NCBI RefSeq assembly: GCF_002252565.1 | Contig: NZ_NPML01000013.1 | Coordinates: 310,001 to 374,000, forward strand | DNA: 64,000 nucleotides | Source: Petroclostridium xylanilyticum | GTDB lineage: Bacteria > Bacillota > Clostridia > SK-Y3 | Reading direction: 5' to 3' | Part shown: one piece after another, positions 1 through 13,700 of the stretch | Position numbering within the stretch: position 1 is the stretch's first letter | How the letters are laid out: every line of letters begins with the position of its first letter | The notes under the pieces: model-generated | What the model was told of the DNA's origin: nothing | The model's database searches: none | The model's input: the letters and a program-made list of their open reading frames with translations, nothing else | Program-made: the position numbers and the translations under genes

Positions 1-414
1 AAGACTTCTTAGGCAATCGACATCTTCATGAGGAATATTAGTGGTTTTAAGCTGTTCGAAACGATACAGTAAAGCAATTTTTCTGGCATCCACCTTATCA
101 TTTTTTACTTTCCTAACCCTGATATTTTTGATAGAATCAGATTGGATGGGGTTTATGACGCAAACCTCATATCCATTCTTATTAAGGGCTTGGAAAAGGA
201 TTTTGTGGTAATGGCCGGTGGATTCCATGACGACGACAGGCTTTGCTGCAAACTCCTTTTCCGCTTTTCTAAGGAGTTCGAAAGCTCTGTCAAAGTTGGA
301 ATATGCGTCATGGTTAATCCTAATGCGGGCATAGACTTGGTTGGAAGGCGAGAGAATCGCCATCTCTGAAAATCTCTTACCAACATCGATCCCGGCAACA
401 GGTACTTGATTCAT
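1..414 (-). CDS. IS110-family transposase, 5' part (runs off window)
   Basis: The minus strand is open from an ATG at 412-414 to the window edge, giving 138 residues of the N-terminal RuvC-like DEDD domain of an IS110-family recombinase. It begins MNQVPVAGIDVGKRFSEMAI, carrying the first catalytic Asp in GIDVGK. VVVMESTGHYH follows near residue 65 and NPIQSDSIKNIRVRKVKNDKVDA near residues 85-107 in the family order. A ribosome binding site, AAGGAGG, lies about 6 bases upstream. The C-terminal Tnp20 domain with its Ser lies outside the window, so completeness cannot be judged. The long structured leader upstream fits the IS110 layout. Confidence 0.9.
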   Translation of the reverse strand, partial: MNQVPVAGIDVGKRFSEMAILSPSNQVYARIRINHDAYSNFDRAFELLRKAEKEFAAKPVVVMESTGHYHKILFQALNKNGYEVCVINPIQSDSIKNIRVRKVKNDKVDARKIALLYRFEQLKTTNIPHEDVDCLRSL

Positions 415-420
415 AAAAAG

Positions 421-755
421 CCTCCTTCATTGTAATAATTTTGGACTTGTGGAGCATCCATTCCTTCTCCAGTAAGTATGCAACCTAGCATGTGACACGA
501 GGAACCAGCTAAAAAGCCGGCCTCAACCAGCCAAATCATGTAAACTTACCGGAATGGATAGATAGTCTAAACTACGGGTAGTCGTCTCCTAAAGGAGCCG
601 TCCCAGGAGGTGGTACATCAACCCTCCGCGTCCGAAAGCTATTATACATGATTGTCAAGGTACAGGCCAGCCAGAAACTGGTACATGGCTAAGGTGGGAA
701 GCCAGTGAAGTGAAGATGATGGCGGGCGCCGCCTTCCCCCTGGGGGAAGGCATAT
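421..755 (-). ncRNA. Candidate IS110 bridge (seek) RNA region / element left end
   Basis: About 335 non-coding bases precede the transposase on its own strand and are unusually rich in pairing. ATCCATTCC (456-464) pairs with GGAATGGAT (551-559), continued inwards by AGTAAGT (471-477) with ACTTACC (544-550). CTCC/GGAG arms occur near 586-597. A 21-base palindrome of two 10-base arms around one T lies at 731-751. IS110 elements are known to encode a guide (bridge) RNA in the non-coding end upstream of the transposase. Assigning that role here is inference, and the exact end of the element is not visible. Confidence 0.42.
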
Positions 756-879
756 ATGATGATATGCTTGATGTTTAGAAAGTGACTAACAATATTATGT
801 AGACTATTAAAAACTGGTAATTACAGTAGCTGTTTGGCTACTGATTGATTACAACTATATTGTACTAGGAGGTCTGTTT

Positions 880-2037
880 ATGAAAAAATTTATTCTATGT
901 TTTTCTCTATGTTTACTTGTCCTATTTTTTGCTGCACCCTTTAGTTATGCAGCGGATGACATCCTTGAAAGTCCAAATGTAAAGATAATTATTGATGGAA
1001 AAACCGATACATATACAGATGTCCCTATTATACTAAATGGTAGGACATTATTGCCTCTGAGGGCTGTCTTAACCAATCTCGGTGTTCAAAATGATGACCA
1101 GCATATTATATGGAATGGTTCTGAACAAAGTGTAACCATCTATAAGAATTCTGCAAAAATATATCTGAAAGTGAACAGTAAAGAGGCATATGTTAATGAT
1201 GCTCCAGTAATCCTGGATGTCTCCCCTATCCTTTACAAGGGTAGGACCTATATTCCTGCAAGATTCGTTGCCCAGAGCCTTGGTAAAAAGGTTGTTTGGG
1301 ACGGTTCCCTAAATGCAGTATTAATCAGGGATGAGAGTGAGTTTAATAAAATAAAGGAAATCCTTGATAAATCGGATGCTGCTATGAATTCACTAAAAAA
1401 AGCCAAGTTTAATATGGATATGAACATGTCAATGGCTCAAACAGGATTCAATATGAATTTTGATATTGGCATGAGAGGCGAAGTAGATAAGACAAAGAAA
1501 GTAATGTACCTCTCCATGAATATGCCTTTCTTTGGCCAGGACAAAAATATAGAATCATACTTCAGCGATAACATGCAATATACAATGAACCCCTTGACCG
1601 GTGAGTGGGAGGCTGAAACACTTCCCCCGGAAGAATATGAAGAATTGTTCAACGAAAATGACAATACATCAGTTCTAGATGTCAATGATGCCCTTTGTGC
1701 CGGTCTACTCATAGCAAATGGGGCAAATACTGATGAAATCCTGTTAAAAGGTAATGTCTATATGGATGAAATCCTTAATAAAGCTAATAAGGACAAAAAT
1801 ATATCTGAATATAAGATAGTCCAATCCTATATTGAAATCTCTATTAATAAAAATACCTACCTGGTAAACAAATTATACATGGATATGAATGGAACAATGG
1901 TTGCTGAAAATGCAGAACTGCAATTTTCAGCAAAGGTTACCTGCACCTACAGTGATTTAAACGGAGATTTTGAGATAATACTTCCTGATTTTGATGGAAT
2001 AGCAATTCCTGGAGAGACCGAACAAAACACGCTTTAA
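880..2037 (+). CDS. Secreted protein with copper-amine-oxidase-like N domain pair
   Basis: A 385-residue exported protein. Residues 1-24 form a signal peptide (KKFILCFSLCLLVLFFAAPF...YA). Residues 35-155 hold two copies of the copper amine oxidase N-terminal-like (stalk) repeat, seen as LPLRAVLTNLG and IPARFVAQSLG. These are common on clostridial surface proteins and carry no oxidase activity. The remaining 220 residues form a Met- and Asn-rich region resembling LppX/DUF6612-type beta-rich domains, which is a weak assignment. AGGAGG sits 7-8 bases before the ATG. The gene stands alone and ends at a bidirectional terminator shared with guaB. The substrate is unknown. Confidence 0.8.
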   Translation: MKKFILCFSLCLLVLFFAAPFSYAADDILESPNVKIIIDGKTDTYTDVPIILNGRTLLPLRAVLTNLGVQNDDQHIIWNGSEQSVTIYKNSAKIYLKVNSKEAYVNDAPVILDVSPILYKGRTYIPARFVAQSLGKKVVWDGSLNAVLIRDESEFNKIKEILDKSDAAMNSLKKAKFNMDMNMSMAQTGFNMNFDIGMRGEVDKTKKVMYLSMNMPFFGQDKNIESYFSDNMQYTMNPLTGEWEAETLPPEEYEELFNENDNTSVLDVNDALCAGLLIANGANTDEILLKGNVYMDEILNKANKDKNISEYKIVQSYIEISINKNTYLVNKLYMDMNGTMVAENAELQFSAKVTCTYSDLNGDFEIILPDFDGIAIPGETEQNTL

Positions 2038-2050
2038 ATAATCAAATATA

Positions 2051-2090
2051 ATAAAAGAGGTTAGATGCTCATACATCTAACCTCTTTTAT
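2051..2090. terminator. Bidirectional intrinsic terminator
   Basis: Perfect 17-base arms (2051-2067 and 2074-2090) enclose a 6-base loop, with A-rich and T-rich ends on both sides. It lies between the convergent 880-2037 gene and guaB and can stop both. Confidence 0.9.
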
Positions 2091-2106
2091 TATAAACCTT
2101 GCCGCA

Positions 2107-3579
<1,473 letters not shown>

Positions 3580-3611
3580 CTATTATTTTTTATTCAAAAA
3601 TATTAGGTATT

Positions 3612-3640
3612 AGTATACCAAAGCCGTATTATAGAGTCAA
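3612..3640 (-). promoter_or_regulatory. Sigma-A-type promoter of guaB
   Basis: On the minus strand, TTGACT (3635-3640) and TATACT (3612-3617) are separated by exactly 17 bases and lie about 40 bases upstream of guaB. Confidence 0.75.
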
Positions 3641-3689
3641 TATGAATTTGAAACAACATTTAAATTTACAATATATTTATAATGTGTCA

Positions 3690-3772
3690 TAGTGGGGAGT
3701 GGACAGTGGGGAGTATTTTTTGAGCATGATTGCTAATTTACCCACCACTCCCTACTCCCCACTACTTCGCAT
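3690..3772. repeat. Dispersed GGGGAGTGGACAGTGGGG hairpin repeat
   Basis: A 26-base unit at 3690-3715 is followed after about 35 bases by an imperfect inverted copy ending near 3772, so the pair can form a hairpin downstream of dusB. The 26-base unit recurs exactly, in reverse complement, at 49898-49923. Confidence 0.7.
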
Positions 3773-3777
3773 TTTAA

Positions 3778-4743
3778 TTATTCAACATCACTTCCATATT
3801 CCCTAAGCAGATTCTCCATTTCAGATAACGTAGTAATTCTATTCACTGCTTCTTTTACTCTCGCCGCATTTCTCAATCCCTTTATATACCATGCCACATG
3901 TTTCCTCGCTTCTCTTATGCCTACATATTCGCCTTTATATTGCACCAGCAGCCGGACATTTTCTATAGCTTTATTGATTTTTTCCTGTGGTGTTGGTTCA
4001 GGTAATAATTCTCCCGTATTGAGGTAATGGATAACCCTGCTGAAAATCCAGGGATTGCCCTGCGCACCCCTGCCTATCATAATTCCATCACATCCTGTAT
4101 ACTCCAGCATTTTTTTTGCATCTTCGGGTGTAACGATATCACCATTTCCTATAACAGGAATCTTAACGCTTTGTTTTACCTGCTTAATAATATCCCAGTC
4201 CGCTTTTCCGCTGTAAAACTGCTCCCGCGTACGGCCATGGACTGTAACAGCCTTTGCACCATTTTCTTCTGCAATCATTGCTATTTCATCAGCGTTAATA
4301 CTGCCTTCATCCCATCCTTTGCGTACTTTAACAGTAACGGGCAAATGTACAGCCTGTGAAACTGCTTTTACAATTCTTCCTACCAAATTAGGATTTAGCA
4401 TTAGTGCAGATCCCTCTCCATTTTTAACAATCTTTGGCGTTGGGCAGCCCATGTTTATATCAACAATACTTGCCCCTGTACTAGCTGCCTCATTTGCAAT
4501 CTGTGCCATGATATCAGGATCCGAACCGAAAATCTGAACAGCTACCGGCTTTTCGCGCTCATCGATTTGAAGCAGGGTTTCTGTTTTTTTATCTTCATAG
4601 TACAGCCCCTTTGCACTTACCATCTCAGTATATACCAAGCCACATCCCTGTTCCTTGCACAACAGGCGGAAAGGAAGATCGGTCACTCCAGCCATGGGAG
4701 CAAGAAATACGTTGTTTTGCAGCTGAATATTTCCTATTTGCAT
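3778..4743 (-). CDS. dusB: tRNA-dihydrouridine synthase (DusB/NifR3 type)
   Basis: A flavin-dependent enzyme that reduces uridine to dihydrouridine in tRNA D-loops. The 321-residue protein has the usual TIM-barrel length. LAPMAGVTDLPFR lies near residue 14, and the catalytic Cys sits in DINMGCPTPK near residue 100. VTVHGRTREQFYSGKADW and IPVIGNGDI bind FMN, and GIMIGRGAQGNPWIF follows. AGGAGG lies 6-7 bases before the ATG. The gene is between guaB and the broken nifJ/DUF3787 junction and appears monocistronic. The subfamily is judged from the N-terminal and GRGAQGNPW motifs. Confidence 0.93.
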   Translation of the reverse strand: MQIGNIQLQNNVFLAPMAGVTDLPFRLLCKEQGCGLVYTEMVSAKGLYYEDKKTETLLQIDEREKPVAVQIFGSDPDIMAQIANEAASTGASIVDINMGCPTPKIVKNGEGSALMLNPNLVGRIVKAVSQAVHLPVTVKVRKGWDEGSINADEIAMIAEENGAKAVTVHGRTREQFYSGKADWDIIKQVKQSVKIPVIGNGDIVTPEDAKKMLEYTGCDGIMIGRGAQGNPWIFSRVIHYLNTGELLPEPTPQEKINKAIENVRLLVQYKGEYVGIREARKHVAWYIKGLRNAARVKEAVNRITTLSEMENLLREYGSDVE

Positions 4744-4900
4744 AATGGCCTCCTGTAAAACTTGATGTTAGTATTTTAACACATTCATCATTATTTTAAC
4801 ACATAATAGAAAACTTCAAATACAATATTAATCACGCTAAAGAATTTGCATTTATAGATTGCAGTCTCTTTGAAAATAATAATAATTGAGGAGGGATACT

Positions 4901-7229
<2,329 letters not shown>

Positions 7230-7357
7230 TTAATCCTCCTTTTATGTATGACTTATAAGGTTCTCAAACATTTATCCTAGATTATTATTTGAACTTAGAA
7301 AGTTATCATACCTAAAATCATCAACTATTTTACAATTAAAATCCCCACTTTTTATGT

Positions 7358-7379
7358 TTCGGCAACCTTGGTTACCGAA
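7358..7379. promoter_or_regulatory. Operator-like palindrome upstream of truncated nifJ
   Basis: TTCGG-c-AACC-tt-GGTT-a-CCGAA is a near-perfect 22-base inverted repeat about 130 bases upstream of the nifJ start. It is the size of a dimeric repressor site. No regulator is identified. Confidence 0.35.
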
Positions 7380-7490
7380 TTTCTCTCTGAATTCAATTAT
7401 AATATCATTATAATTAAAAAATGTCCTGCAAAGGCTATATATTCTTCCCTATATAGTTCAGTATTCTTGCTATATCTCTTTATATATTGC

Positions 7491-7640
7491 AAAAAGGCTC
7501 TCTTTTTCTAAAGGTAGTAACGGTACTATTTATATGCCTAAAACCTCTCTCCTCTGAGGTTATGTTAATATCATGTGAATTCTTGACAAACTCACGTGTC
7601 AAAGTACCAACTTACCCTTTTGAAAAATAGAGCCTTTTTT
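7491..7640. repeat. Nested inverted-repeat element (MITE-like or structured RNA)
   Basis: The two ends form 37-base imperfect inverted repeats beginning AAAAAGGCTCT and ending GGTACT (7491-7527 and 7604-7640), with about 28 matching positions. Inside, AACCTC/GAGGTT (7542-7560 region) and TTGACA/TGTCAA (7583-7602 region) form two further hairpins. The GGCTCT ends resemble transposon termini such as those of ISL3-type elements (recalled), but no flanking direct duplication is visible. The alternative is a folded RNA. Confidence 0.45.
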
Positions 7641-7687
7641 AAATTATTCGATATATTCTTAATAGACTTCCATGAAACCCTATATAT

Positions 7688-7801
7688 TTATCTCTTTTCA
7701 GAATCTTTGTCAGAAAGCTTGGAAGCTACATGAATTAAATAAAATCCTCCGATAATGAAGAAACCTACCAATACAAGTACCGTAATTTGGCCAACTGTCA
7801 T
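7688..7801 (-). CDS. Small single-pass membrane protein (37 aa)
   Basis: A 37-residue frame, starting MTVGQITVLVLVGFF and ending SKLSDKDSEKR, is preceded by AAAGGAGGTGG 6-8 bases from its ATG. Residues 5-24 are a clear membrane helix followed by a short charged cytoplasmic tail. The excellent ribosome binding site and the position 24 bases downstream of the 7826-8206 gene support a real two-gene unit. I recognise no family. It could be a small regulator of a membrane complex, but nothing in the sequence says which. Confidence 0.6.
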   Translation of the reverse strand: MTVGQITVLVLVGFFIIGGFYLIHVASKLSDKDSEKR

Positions 7802-7825
7802 ATTGTCCACCTCCTTTCTGTTTAA

Positions 7826-8206
7826 TCAGAAAGTAAGGTGAACCCCCTTATACTTACTCCCTTGAAAGTACATACATATGAGGTTTGCAATCCTTTGACG
7901 CATATCAATTATATTATATTTTTGTCTCAAATGCCACAATGCTATCCAAACACAACATAGTGGTATAAGAAAATCTCTATACAATTTTCCTGCCAAAGTG
8001 GGCAGCTTAATAATTCTTCTACCGCAGTTCTGCAAAGCACCGGAAACAACCTCTCCCATCATTGGAATGATATTGGTTTGCTTCTTGCTTGCATCTTCAA
8101 AAGAATTCCTTGAAACTGTCGTAAAAGCAGGCAGTATCCTGAAGACTAACAATAGCACAATAACACATAACAAAACACGGTATATTCTTTTTTTAGTCAC
8201 AGGCAT
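7826..8206 (-). CDS. Hypothetical membrane protein
   Basis: A 126-residue protein with GGGAGGTGT directly before the ATG. Residues 6-27 are a membrane segment (VLLCVIVLLLVFRILPAF), and a second hydrophobic stretch lies at about 75-92 (DFLIPLCCVWIALW). The loop between them is polar. The C-terminus is basic and aromatic. It is probably co-transcribed with the 37-residue membrane protein downstream. No family recognised; function unknown. Confidence 0.6.
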   Translation of the reverse strand: MPVTKKRIYRVLLCVIVLLLVFRILPAFTTVSRNSFEDASKKQTNIIPMMGEVVSGALQNCGRRIIKLPTLAGKLYRDFLIPLCCVWIALWHLRQKYNIIDMRQRIANLICMYFQGSKYKGVHLTF

Positions 8207-8447
8207 ACACCTCCCTTACAATGCTTATATATTGATTATATGCATTTTATATAATAATTCAAGAGGATTATTTTAAGTATTTACATAATCTGTTATGAGT
8301 AAGGAATATTTTTGGAATACTATTAAACATGGATCGTTATTAAGCATGGTAAAAATTTTTAAATATTAACCCTCAAATAATAAGATTATGATATAATTAT
8401 TATATTGCAACATGGTTTGTTGACTGTTATAAGGAGCGTGATATATT

Positions 8448-9692
8448 TTGGATCCGGGCAGCGTGGTGCAGTTATTTATTCTAGGGATTCTTTTATGTGT
8501 ATCGTCATTTTTTTCTGCGTCAGAAACAGCTCTAATGTCGTTAAGTAAAATCAGAATCCGGCATATGTTAGATGAAAAAATTAGCGGGGCAGACCTTGTT
8601 CACAAGCTGGTGGACAACCCCAGTAAATTGCTGGGAACCATACTTGTAGGTAACAATGTTGTCAATATAGGTGCTTCCGCTTTAGCAACCTCTCTCGCCC
8701 TTGAATTTTTCGGAAATAGCGGTGTAGGTATTGCAACTGGAATGATGACTATTCTTGTTTTAATCTTTGGTGAGATAACTCCTAAAGCTATAGCAGCACA
8801 AAACTCAGAAAAAGTCTCTTTAAAAATTGCAAAACCAATCTCTTTAATAGTCATCGTGTTAAGTCCGGTTGTAATAATATTTACACGTATATCAAATGTC
8901 CTGGTAAAAGCATTGGGAGGAAAAACAGACAAAGCCCAGCCTTTTGTCACTGAGGAGGAATTAAAAACCATCGTTAATGTAGGACATGAAGAAGGTGTTT
9001 TAGAGGTTGAAGAAAAGCAGATGATATATAACGTTTTTGAATTTGGAGATCTATACGCTAAAGATGTTATGATCCAGAGAACTGATATTGTTGCTGTTGA
9101 TGTAAATTCAACATATCAAGAAATCATTGATACCATTAAAATGGAACAGTTTTCCCGTATGCCGGTTTATAGCGAAACAATTGATAATATTGTAGGTATT
9201 TTGAATGTTAAAGACCTGGTTTACCTCGAAAATATTCATAAGAACTTCGATATCAAAAAATTTATGCGGGAACCTTTTTATACTTTTGAATTTCAAAGAA
9301 TTGCTGTATTATTTAAACAGATGAAGAAAAATAGGGTCCATATGGCTATAGTACTGGATGAATATGGTGGAACCGCAGGTATTGTTACTATTGAAGACCT
9401 GATTGAAGAAATAGTAGGCGACATAGAAGATGAATATGATGAAACTGAGAATAAAATAAATGTTATAAGAGAAGATGAATATCTCGTAGCCGGCAATACT
9501 AAAATTGAACTTATTAATGAAATGATCGGGGTTAATATTCAATCGGAAGAGTTTGATTCCATAGGAGGCTTTGTAATAGGGCAGCTTGGAAGATTTCCAA
9601 GAGAGGGAGAAAAACTGGAATATGACAATATCAAGTTAATTGTCGAAAACATTGAAAAAAATAGAATAAAGAAGATAAGAATTTTTACATAA
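8448..9692 (+). CDS. Hemolysin C/CorC-type CNNM and CBS-domain membrane protein
   Basis: A 414-residue protein of the CNNM/CorC family, implicated in Mg2+ or Co2+ transport or efflux. Residues 1-190 form the DUF21/CNNM membrane domain with three or four helices ([42 protein letters not shown]). Residues 205-330 contain two CBS domains ([45 protein letters not shown]). The last 80 residues form the CorC_HlyC domain. The start is TTG at 8448, with AAGGAG about 11 bases upstream. It stands alone, ahead of a terminator at 9798-9836. The transported ion is not determined. Confidence 0.9.
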   Translation: MDPGSVVQLFILGILLCVSSFFSASETALMSLSKIRIRHMLDEKISGADLVHKLVDNPSKLLGTILVGNNVVNIGASALATSLALEFFGNSGVGIATGMMTILVLIFGEITPKAIAAQNSEKVSLKIAKPISLIVIVLSPVVIIFTRISNVLVKALGGKTDKAQPFVTEEELKTIVNVGHEEGVLEVEEKQMIYNVFEFGDLYAKDVMIQRTDIVAVDVNSTYQEIIDTIKMEQFSRMPVYSETIDNIVGILNVKDLVYLENIHKNFDIKKFMREPFYTFEFQRIAVLFKQMKKNRVHMAIVLDEYGGTAGIVTIEDLIEEIVGDIEDEYDETENKINVIREDEYLVAGNTKIELINEMIGVNIQSEEFDSIGGFVIGQLGRFPREGEKLEYDNIKLIVENIEKNRIKKIRIFT

Positions 9693-9797
9693 TGTGCTGT
9701 CTATGTGGTATTATTTAGAAGTCTTAAAGGAAGCATAATTGCGTGTGCATGGATTAGCTTGTGTTAGCGTTGTAATAATGACTGGAAATAATTACAA

Positions 9798-9836
9798 AAT
9801 AATAAAAGTCCTAAATAATTTAGGACTTTTATTATT
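9798..9836. terminator. Bidirectional intrinsic terminator
   Basis: Perfect 18-base arms (9798-9815, 9819-9836) surround a TAA loop, followed by T-rich sequence. It separates the CorC-like gene from convergent rubrerythrin. Confidence 0.88.
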
Positions 9837-9869
9837 TTTGTAGCTACTTTAAAAACAAAAACTTTTATA

Positions 9870-10418
9870 TTATTTGCCAAAATATCTCTTAAGCAATCCT
9901 GCAAATGCTGCACCGTGGCGAGCTTCATCTTTGCACATTTCATGAACGGTATCATGGATGGCATCATAATTTAATTGTTTAGCTTTTGTAGCCAGATCTT
10001 TCTTACCGCTGCAAGCTCCGAATTCAGCTTCTACTCTTAATTGAAGATTCTTCTTGGTATCAGCAAAAACAACTTCACCAAGGAGCTCTGCAAATTTTGC
10101 GGCATGTTCAGCTTCTTCAAAAGCAATTCTCTTGTAAGCCTCTGCAATTTCAGGATAGCCTTCTCTATCAGCCTGACGGCTCATGGCAAGATACATGCCT
10201 ACTTCAGTACATTCTCCCATAAAATTCGCTTTAAGTCCTTCAATCACTTCAGGGTCAATATCCTTTGCTATACCAATTCTGTGCTCGTCAGCCCATTGTA
10301 ATGCCCCTTCTTTTTTCTCTGTAAATTTCTCGGCAGGAGCCTTACATTGAGGACATTTTTCCGGTGGCTCATTTCCTTCATGTACATATCCACAAATTGA
10401 ACATACAAATTTTTTCAT
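9870..10418 (-). CDS. Reverse rubrerythrin
   Basis: A 182-residue peroxide-reducing non-haem iron protein for oxygen defence. The order is reversed relative to classical rubrerythrin. The rubredoxin-like centre comes first ([20 protein letters not shown], residues 5-25), and the ferritin-like diiron four-helix domain follows (about 40-180) with EFMGEC-type, [10 protein letters not shown] and [11 protein letters not shown] ligand motifs. This arrangement is known in clostridia as an NADH-linked peroxidase induced by oxygen. GAGGTG precedes the ATG. An AT-rich palindrome, AAATAATTATTT (about 10437-10448), lies just upstream and could be a PerR-like site, which is speculative. Confidence 0.92.
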   Translation of the reverse strand: MKKFVCSICGYVHEGNEPPEKCPQCKAPAEKFTEKKEGALQWADEHRIGIAKDIDPEVIEGLKANFMGECTEVGMYLAMSRQADREGYPEIAEAYKRIAFEEAEHAAKFAELLGEVVFADTKKNLQLRVEAEFGACSGKKDLATKAKQLNYDAIHDTVHEMCKDEARHGAAFAGLLKRYFGK

Positions 10419-10739
10419 TCAAAACACCTCACAGTAAAATAATTATTTTTTATGCTTACGTAGAAATTGATACCCCCAAAAATTCTATAACTAACAAACA
10501 ATTTTTATCAGGATAAAAATTCCGGTTCTAATAATGGCATACATGCCTTTTATCTGCCAGCTTTTAATAAACTCAGGGTATATAAGCTTCAAGTGAAGAA
10601 TCATGTTTATAGCATGGCAAGCGGAGGTATAATTATTACATCTCGAAAATATTCTCAAGAAATTGCCACGCCTTTGGCTTGCAATAACAGGAACTTTCGA
10701 GTTTTTATATTTACTACATAAAAGAAAGGGGAAATTTCA
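10419..10739. other. Divergent intergenic region between rubrerythrin and nifJ
   Basis: 321 bases carry the promoters of two divergent genes. The AT-rich palindrome near 10437 is the only operator-like feature. A stop-free frame of 76 codons (10491-10720, +) is present but has no ribosome binding site and no recognisable product, so I do not call a gene. Confidence 0.5.
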
Positions 10740-13700
10740 ATGAGTAAAGTAATGAAGACCATGGACGGCAACACAGCTGCAGCTCATATTGCTTATGCAT
10801 TTACTGACGTTGCAGCCATCTATCCAATTACTCCATCCTCAACAATGGCTGAACTTGTTGACCAATGGAGTGCACAGGGCCGTAAAAATATTTTTGGACA
10901 GAAAGTAAAACTAACAGAAATGCAGTCAGAGGCAGGAGCTGCCGGTGCAATGCACGGTGCACTTGCTACAGGCGCCCTGGCAACTACCTTTACTGCTTCC
11001 CAGGGATTACTGCTAATGATTCCGAATATGTATAAAATCGCCGGCGAACTGTTGCCAGGGGTATTCCATGTGAGTGCCCGCACGGTAGCTACCCATGCTT
11101 TGTCCATTTTCGGCGACCATTCGGATGTTATGGCTGCCCGCCAGACCGGTGCAGCAATGCTGGCTTCCGGCAGCGTCCAGGAAGTAATGGATTTGGGTGG
11201 TGTTGCCCACCTTGCTGCCATTAAATCAAGGATACCTTTCTTGCATTTCTTTGATGGATTCCGTACTTCCCACGAAGTTCAGAAAATTGAAGTCCTAAGT
11301 TACGAGGAATTGGAAAAATTAGTGGATTATGAAGCTATCAGTAGATTTAGACATAATGCGTTGAACCCTGAACATCCCGTCACACGGGGTACAGCTCAAA
11401 ATCCGGATATCTTCTTCCAGGCCCGCGAAGCTTGTAATAGGTTCTACGATGCTGTTCCCGATATTGTTGAAGAATATATGCAGGAAATCTATAAGTTAAC
11501 CGGCAGGGAATACCACCCGTTTAACTACTATGGTGCACCCGATGCGGAATATGTGATGGTTGCAATAGGTTCTGTGACTGAAACCATTGAAGAAACGGTA
11601 GATTACTTAATAAGTAAGGGCGAAAAAGTTGGTGTTGTTAAAGTTCACCTCTACCGTCCGTTCTCCGATAAATATTTCTTCAAGGTACTGCCGCAAACTG
11701 TAAAAAGAATCGCAGTTATGGATCGGACCAAAGAACCGGGCGCAATCGGCGAGCCGCTTTATCAGGATGTAAGAAGTTTATTCTATGGAAAGGAAAATGC
11801 TCCATTCATTATTGGCGGAAGATACGGCTTGAGTTCCAAAAACACAACCCCTGCGCAGATTAAAGCGGTATTTGACAACCTTAAATCCGAAGAACCCAAA
11901 GATCATTTTACTGTAGGTATCGTGGACGATGTTACACATTTATCGTTGCCTGTTGGAGAAAAAATTAACACCTGTGCGGAAGGAACTGTTAGCTGTAAAT
12001 TCTGGGGATTTGGTTCCGACGGTACTGTAGGTGCAAACAAGAATGCAATTAAAATTATCGGAGACAATACTGATATGTATGTACAGGCATACTTTTCTTA
12101 TGATTCCAAAAAGTCTGGTGGTGTAACCGTCTCTCACCTCCGCTTTGGCAAAAAACCAATAAAATCTACCTACCTTGTTGAGGAAGCAGATTTTATTGCC
12201 TGCCATAAAGAATCATATGTAAATCAGTTTGAAGTACTGGATGGATTAAAGGATGGCGGGACCTTCCTTCTTAACTGTACATGGCCGGCGGAAGACCTTA
12301 AAGAGAAGATACCATACAAGATGAAAAAGTACATGGCTGACCATCATATCAACTTCTATATTATCAATGCTTATGACATTGCATCTAAACTAGGGTTAGG
12401 CAATAGGATCAATATGATCATGCAAACAGCCTTCTTTAAGCTGGCAAACATTATTCCGGTAGAGGATGCGGTACAGTATCTCAAGGATGCTATTCAAAAA
12501 ACCTATGGCAGCAAAGGTGAAAAAATTGTTAAGATAAATTGCGATGCTGTAGACCATGCTCTAGACGCCCTTATAAAGGTAGATACCGCTTCCTTATTGA
12601 CCAATGCTGAAGAAGAAGCCGCAATGACAATAGAAGAATATAAGCCTGACTTTATCAGAAATATTCTGGAGACAATCAACAGGCAGCAAGGGGATTTACT
12701 GCCTGTCAGTGCCTTCGCTGGTACTGAAGACGGGACTTTTCCGCAGGGAACAGCTGCTTATGAAAAACGCGGTATTGCAATTAATGTCCCCGAATGGCAA
12801 ATAGACAATTGTATTCAATGCAACCAATGTTCACTGGTTTGTCCTCATGCAGTCATCAGACCTTTCTTGCTGGATGATGAGGAACTTGCCAACGCTCCGG
12901 AAGGCTTTGCTGTCAAACCGGCGCTTGGAAAAGAATTGAAAGGGCTGCATTACCGTATCCAGATCAGTCCATTGGATTGTACAGGCTGCGGAGTTTGCGC
13001 ACAGACCTGTCCGGCCAAGGAAAAAGCGCTTATTATGAAACCTTTTGCAACGCAGGTAGAAAAACAGAAGGAATATTTCAACTATGCCATCAATAAAGTT
13101 AAAGTCAAAGATAATTTAATAGATAAATTTACCCTTAAAGGCAGCCAGTTTGCCAAACCATTGCTTGAATTTTCCGGAGCCTGCGCCGGTTGTGGAGAAA
13201 CACCTTATGCCAAGCTGATCACCCAGCTTTTTGGAGATAGAATGTTGATTGCCAATGCAACCGGTTGTTCTTCTATCTGGGGTGGTTCAGCACCTTCTAC
13301 TCCATATACGGTGAATGATAGAGGCCATGGGCCTGCCTGGGCCAACTCGCTCTTTGAAGATAACGCCGAATACGGTTATGGTATGTATCTTGGAGTAGAA
13401 CAGATCCGGGATAAGCTTGCCGATATTGCACAGGAAGTTATAAATCTCAATCTTGATGCCGGGCTAAATGCTGCTTTAACTGACTGGCTGCAAAACAAAA
13501 ATAAAGGCGAGGAATCCAGGCTTGCTGCATCCAAATTACTGCCATTGCTAGAAAAGTACAGTGATCATACGCTCATCCATGAAATATTGGATAGGAAAGA
13601 ATTCCTGGTCAAAAAGTCCCAGTGGATTTTTGGTGGCGACGGTTGGGCTTATGATATCGGTTTTGGAGGTTTGGACCATGTACTGGCTTCTGGAGATGAT

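Noticed and set aside
142-398. Open frames on both strands at the left edge
   Set aside because: They are shadow frames of the IS110 transposase, whose own frame is open across 1-414 on the minus strand with the correct catalytic motifs.
640-660. TTGACA and TATAAT near each other on the minus strand in the IS110 leader
   Set aside because: They are only six bases apart, so they cannot act together as a sigma-A promoter.
10436-10450. PerR-like box upstream of rubrerythrin
   Set aside because: It is an AT-only palindrome in an AT-rich spacer and matches the PerR consensus only partly, so it is mentioned but not called.
10491-10720. 76-codon stop-free frame upstream of nifJ
   Set aside because: No ribosome binding site precedes its only ATG (10613), the product is unrecognisable, and the region must hold the nifJ promoter.
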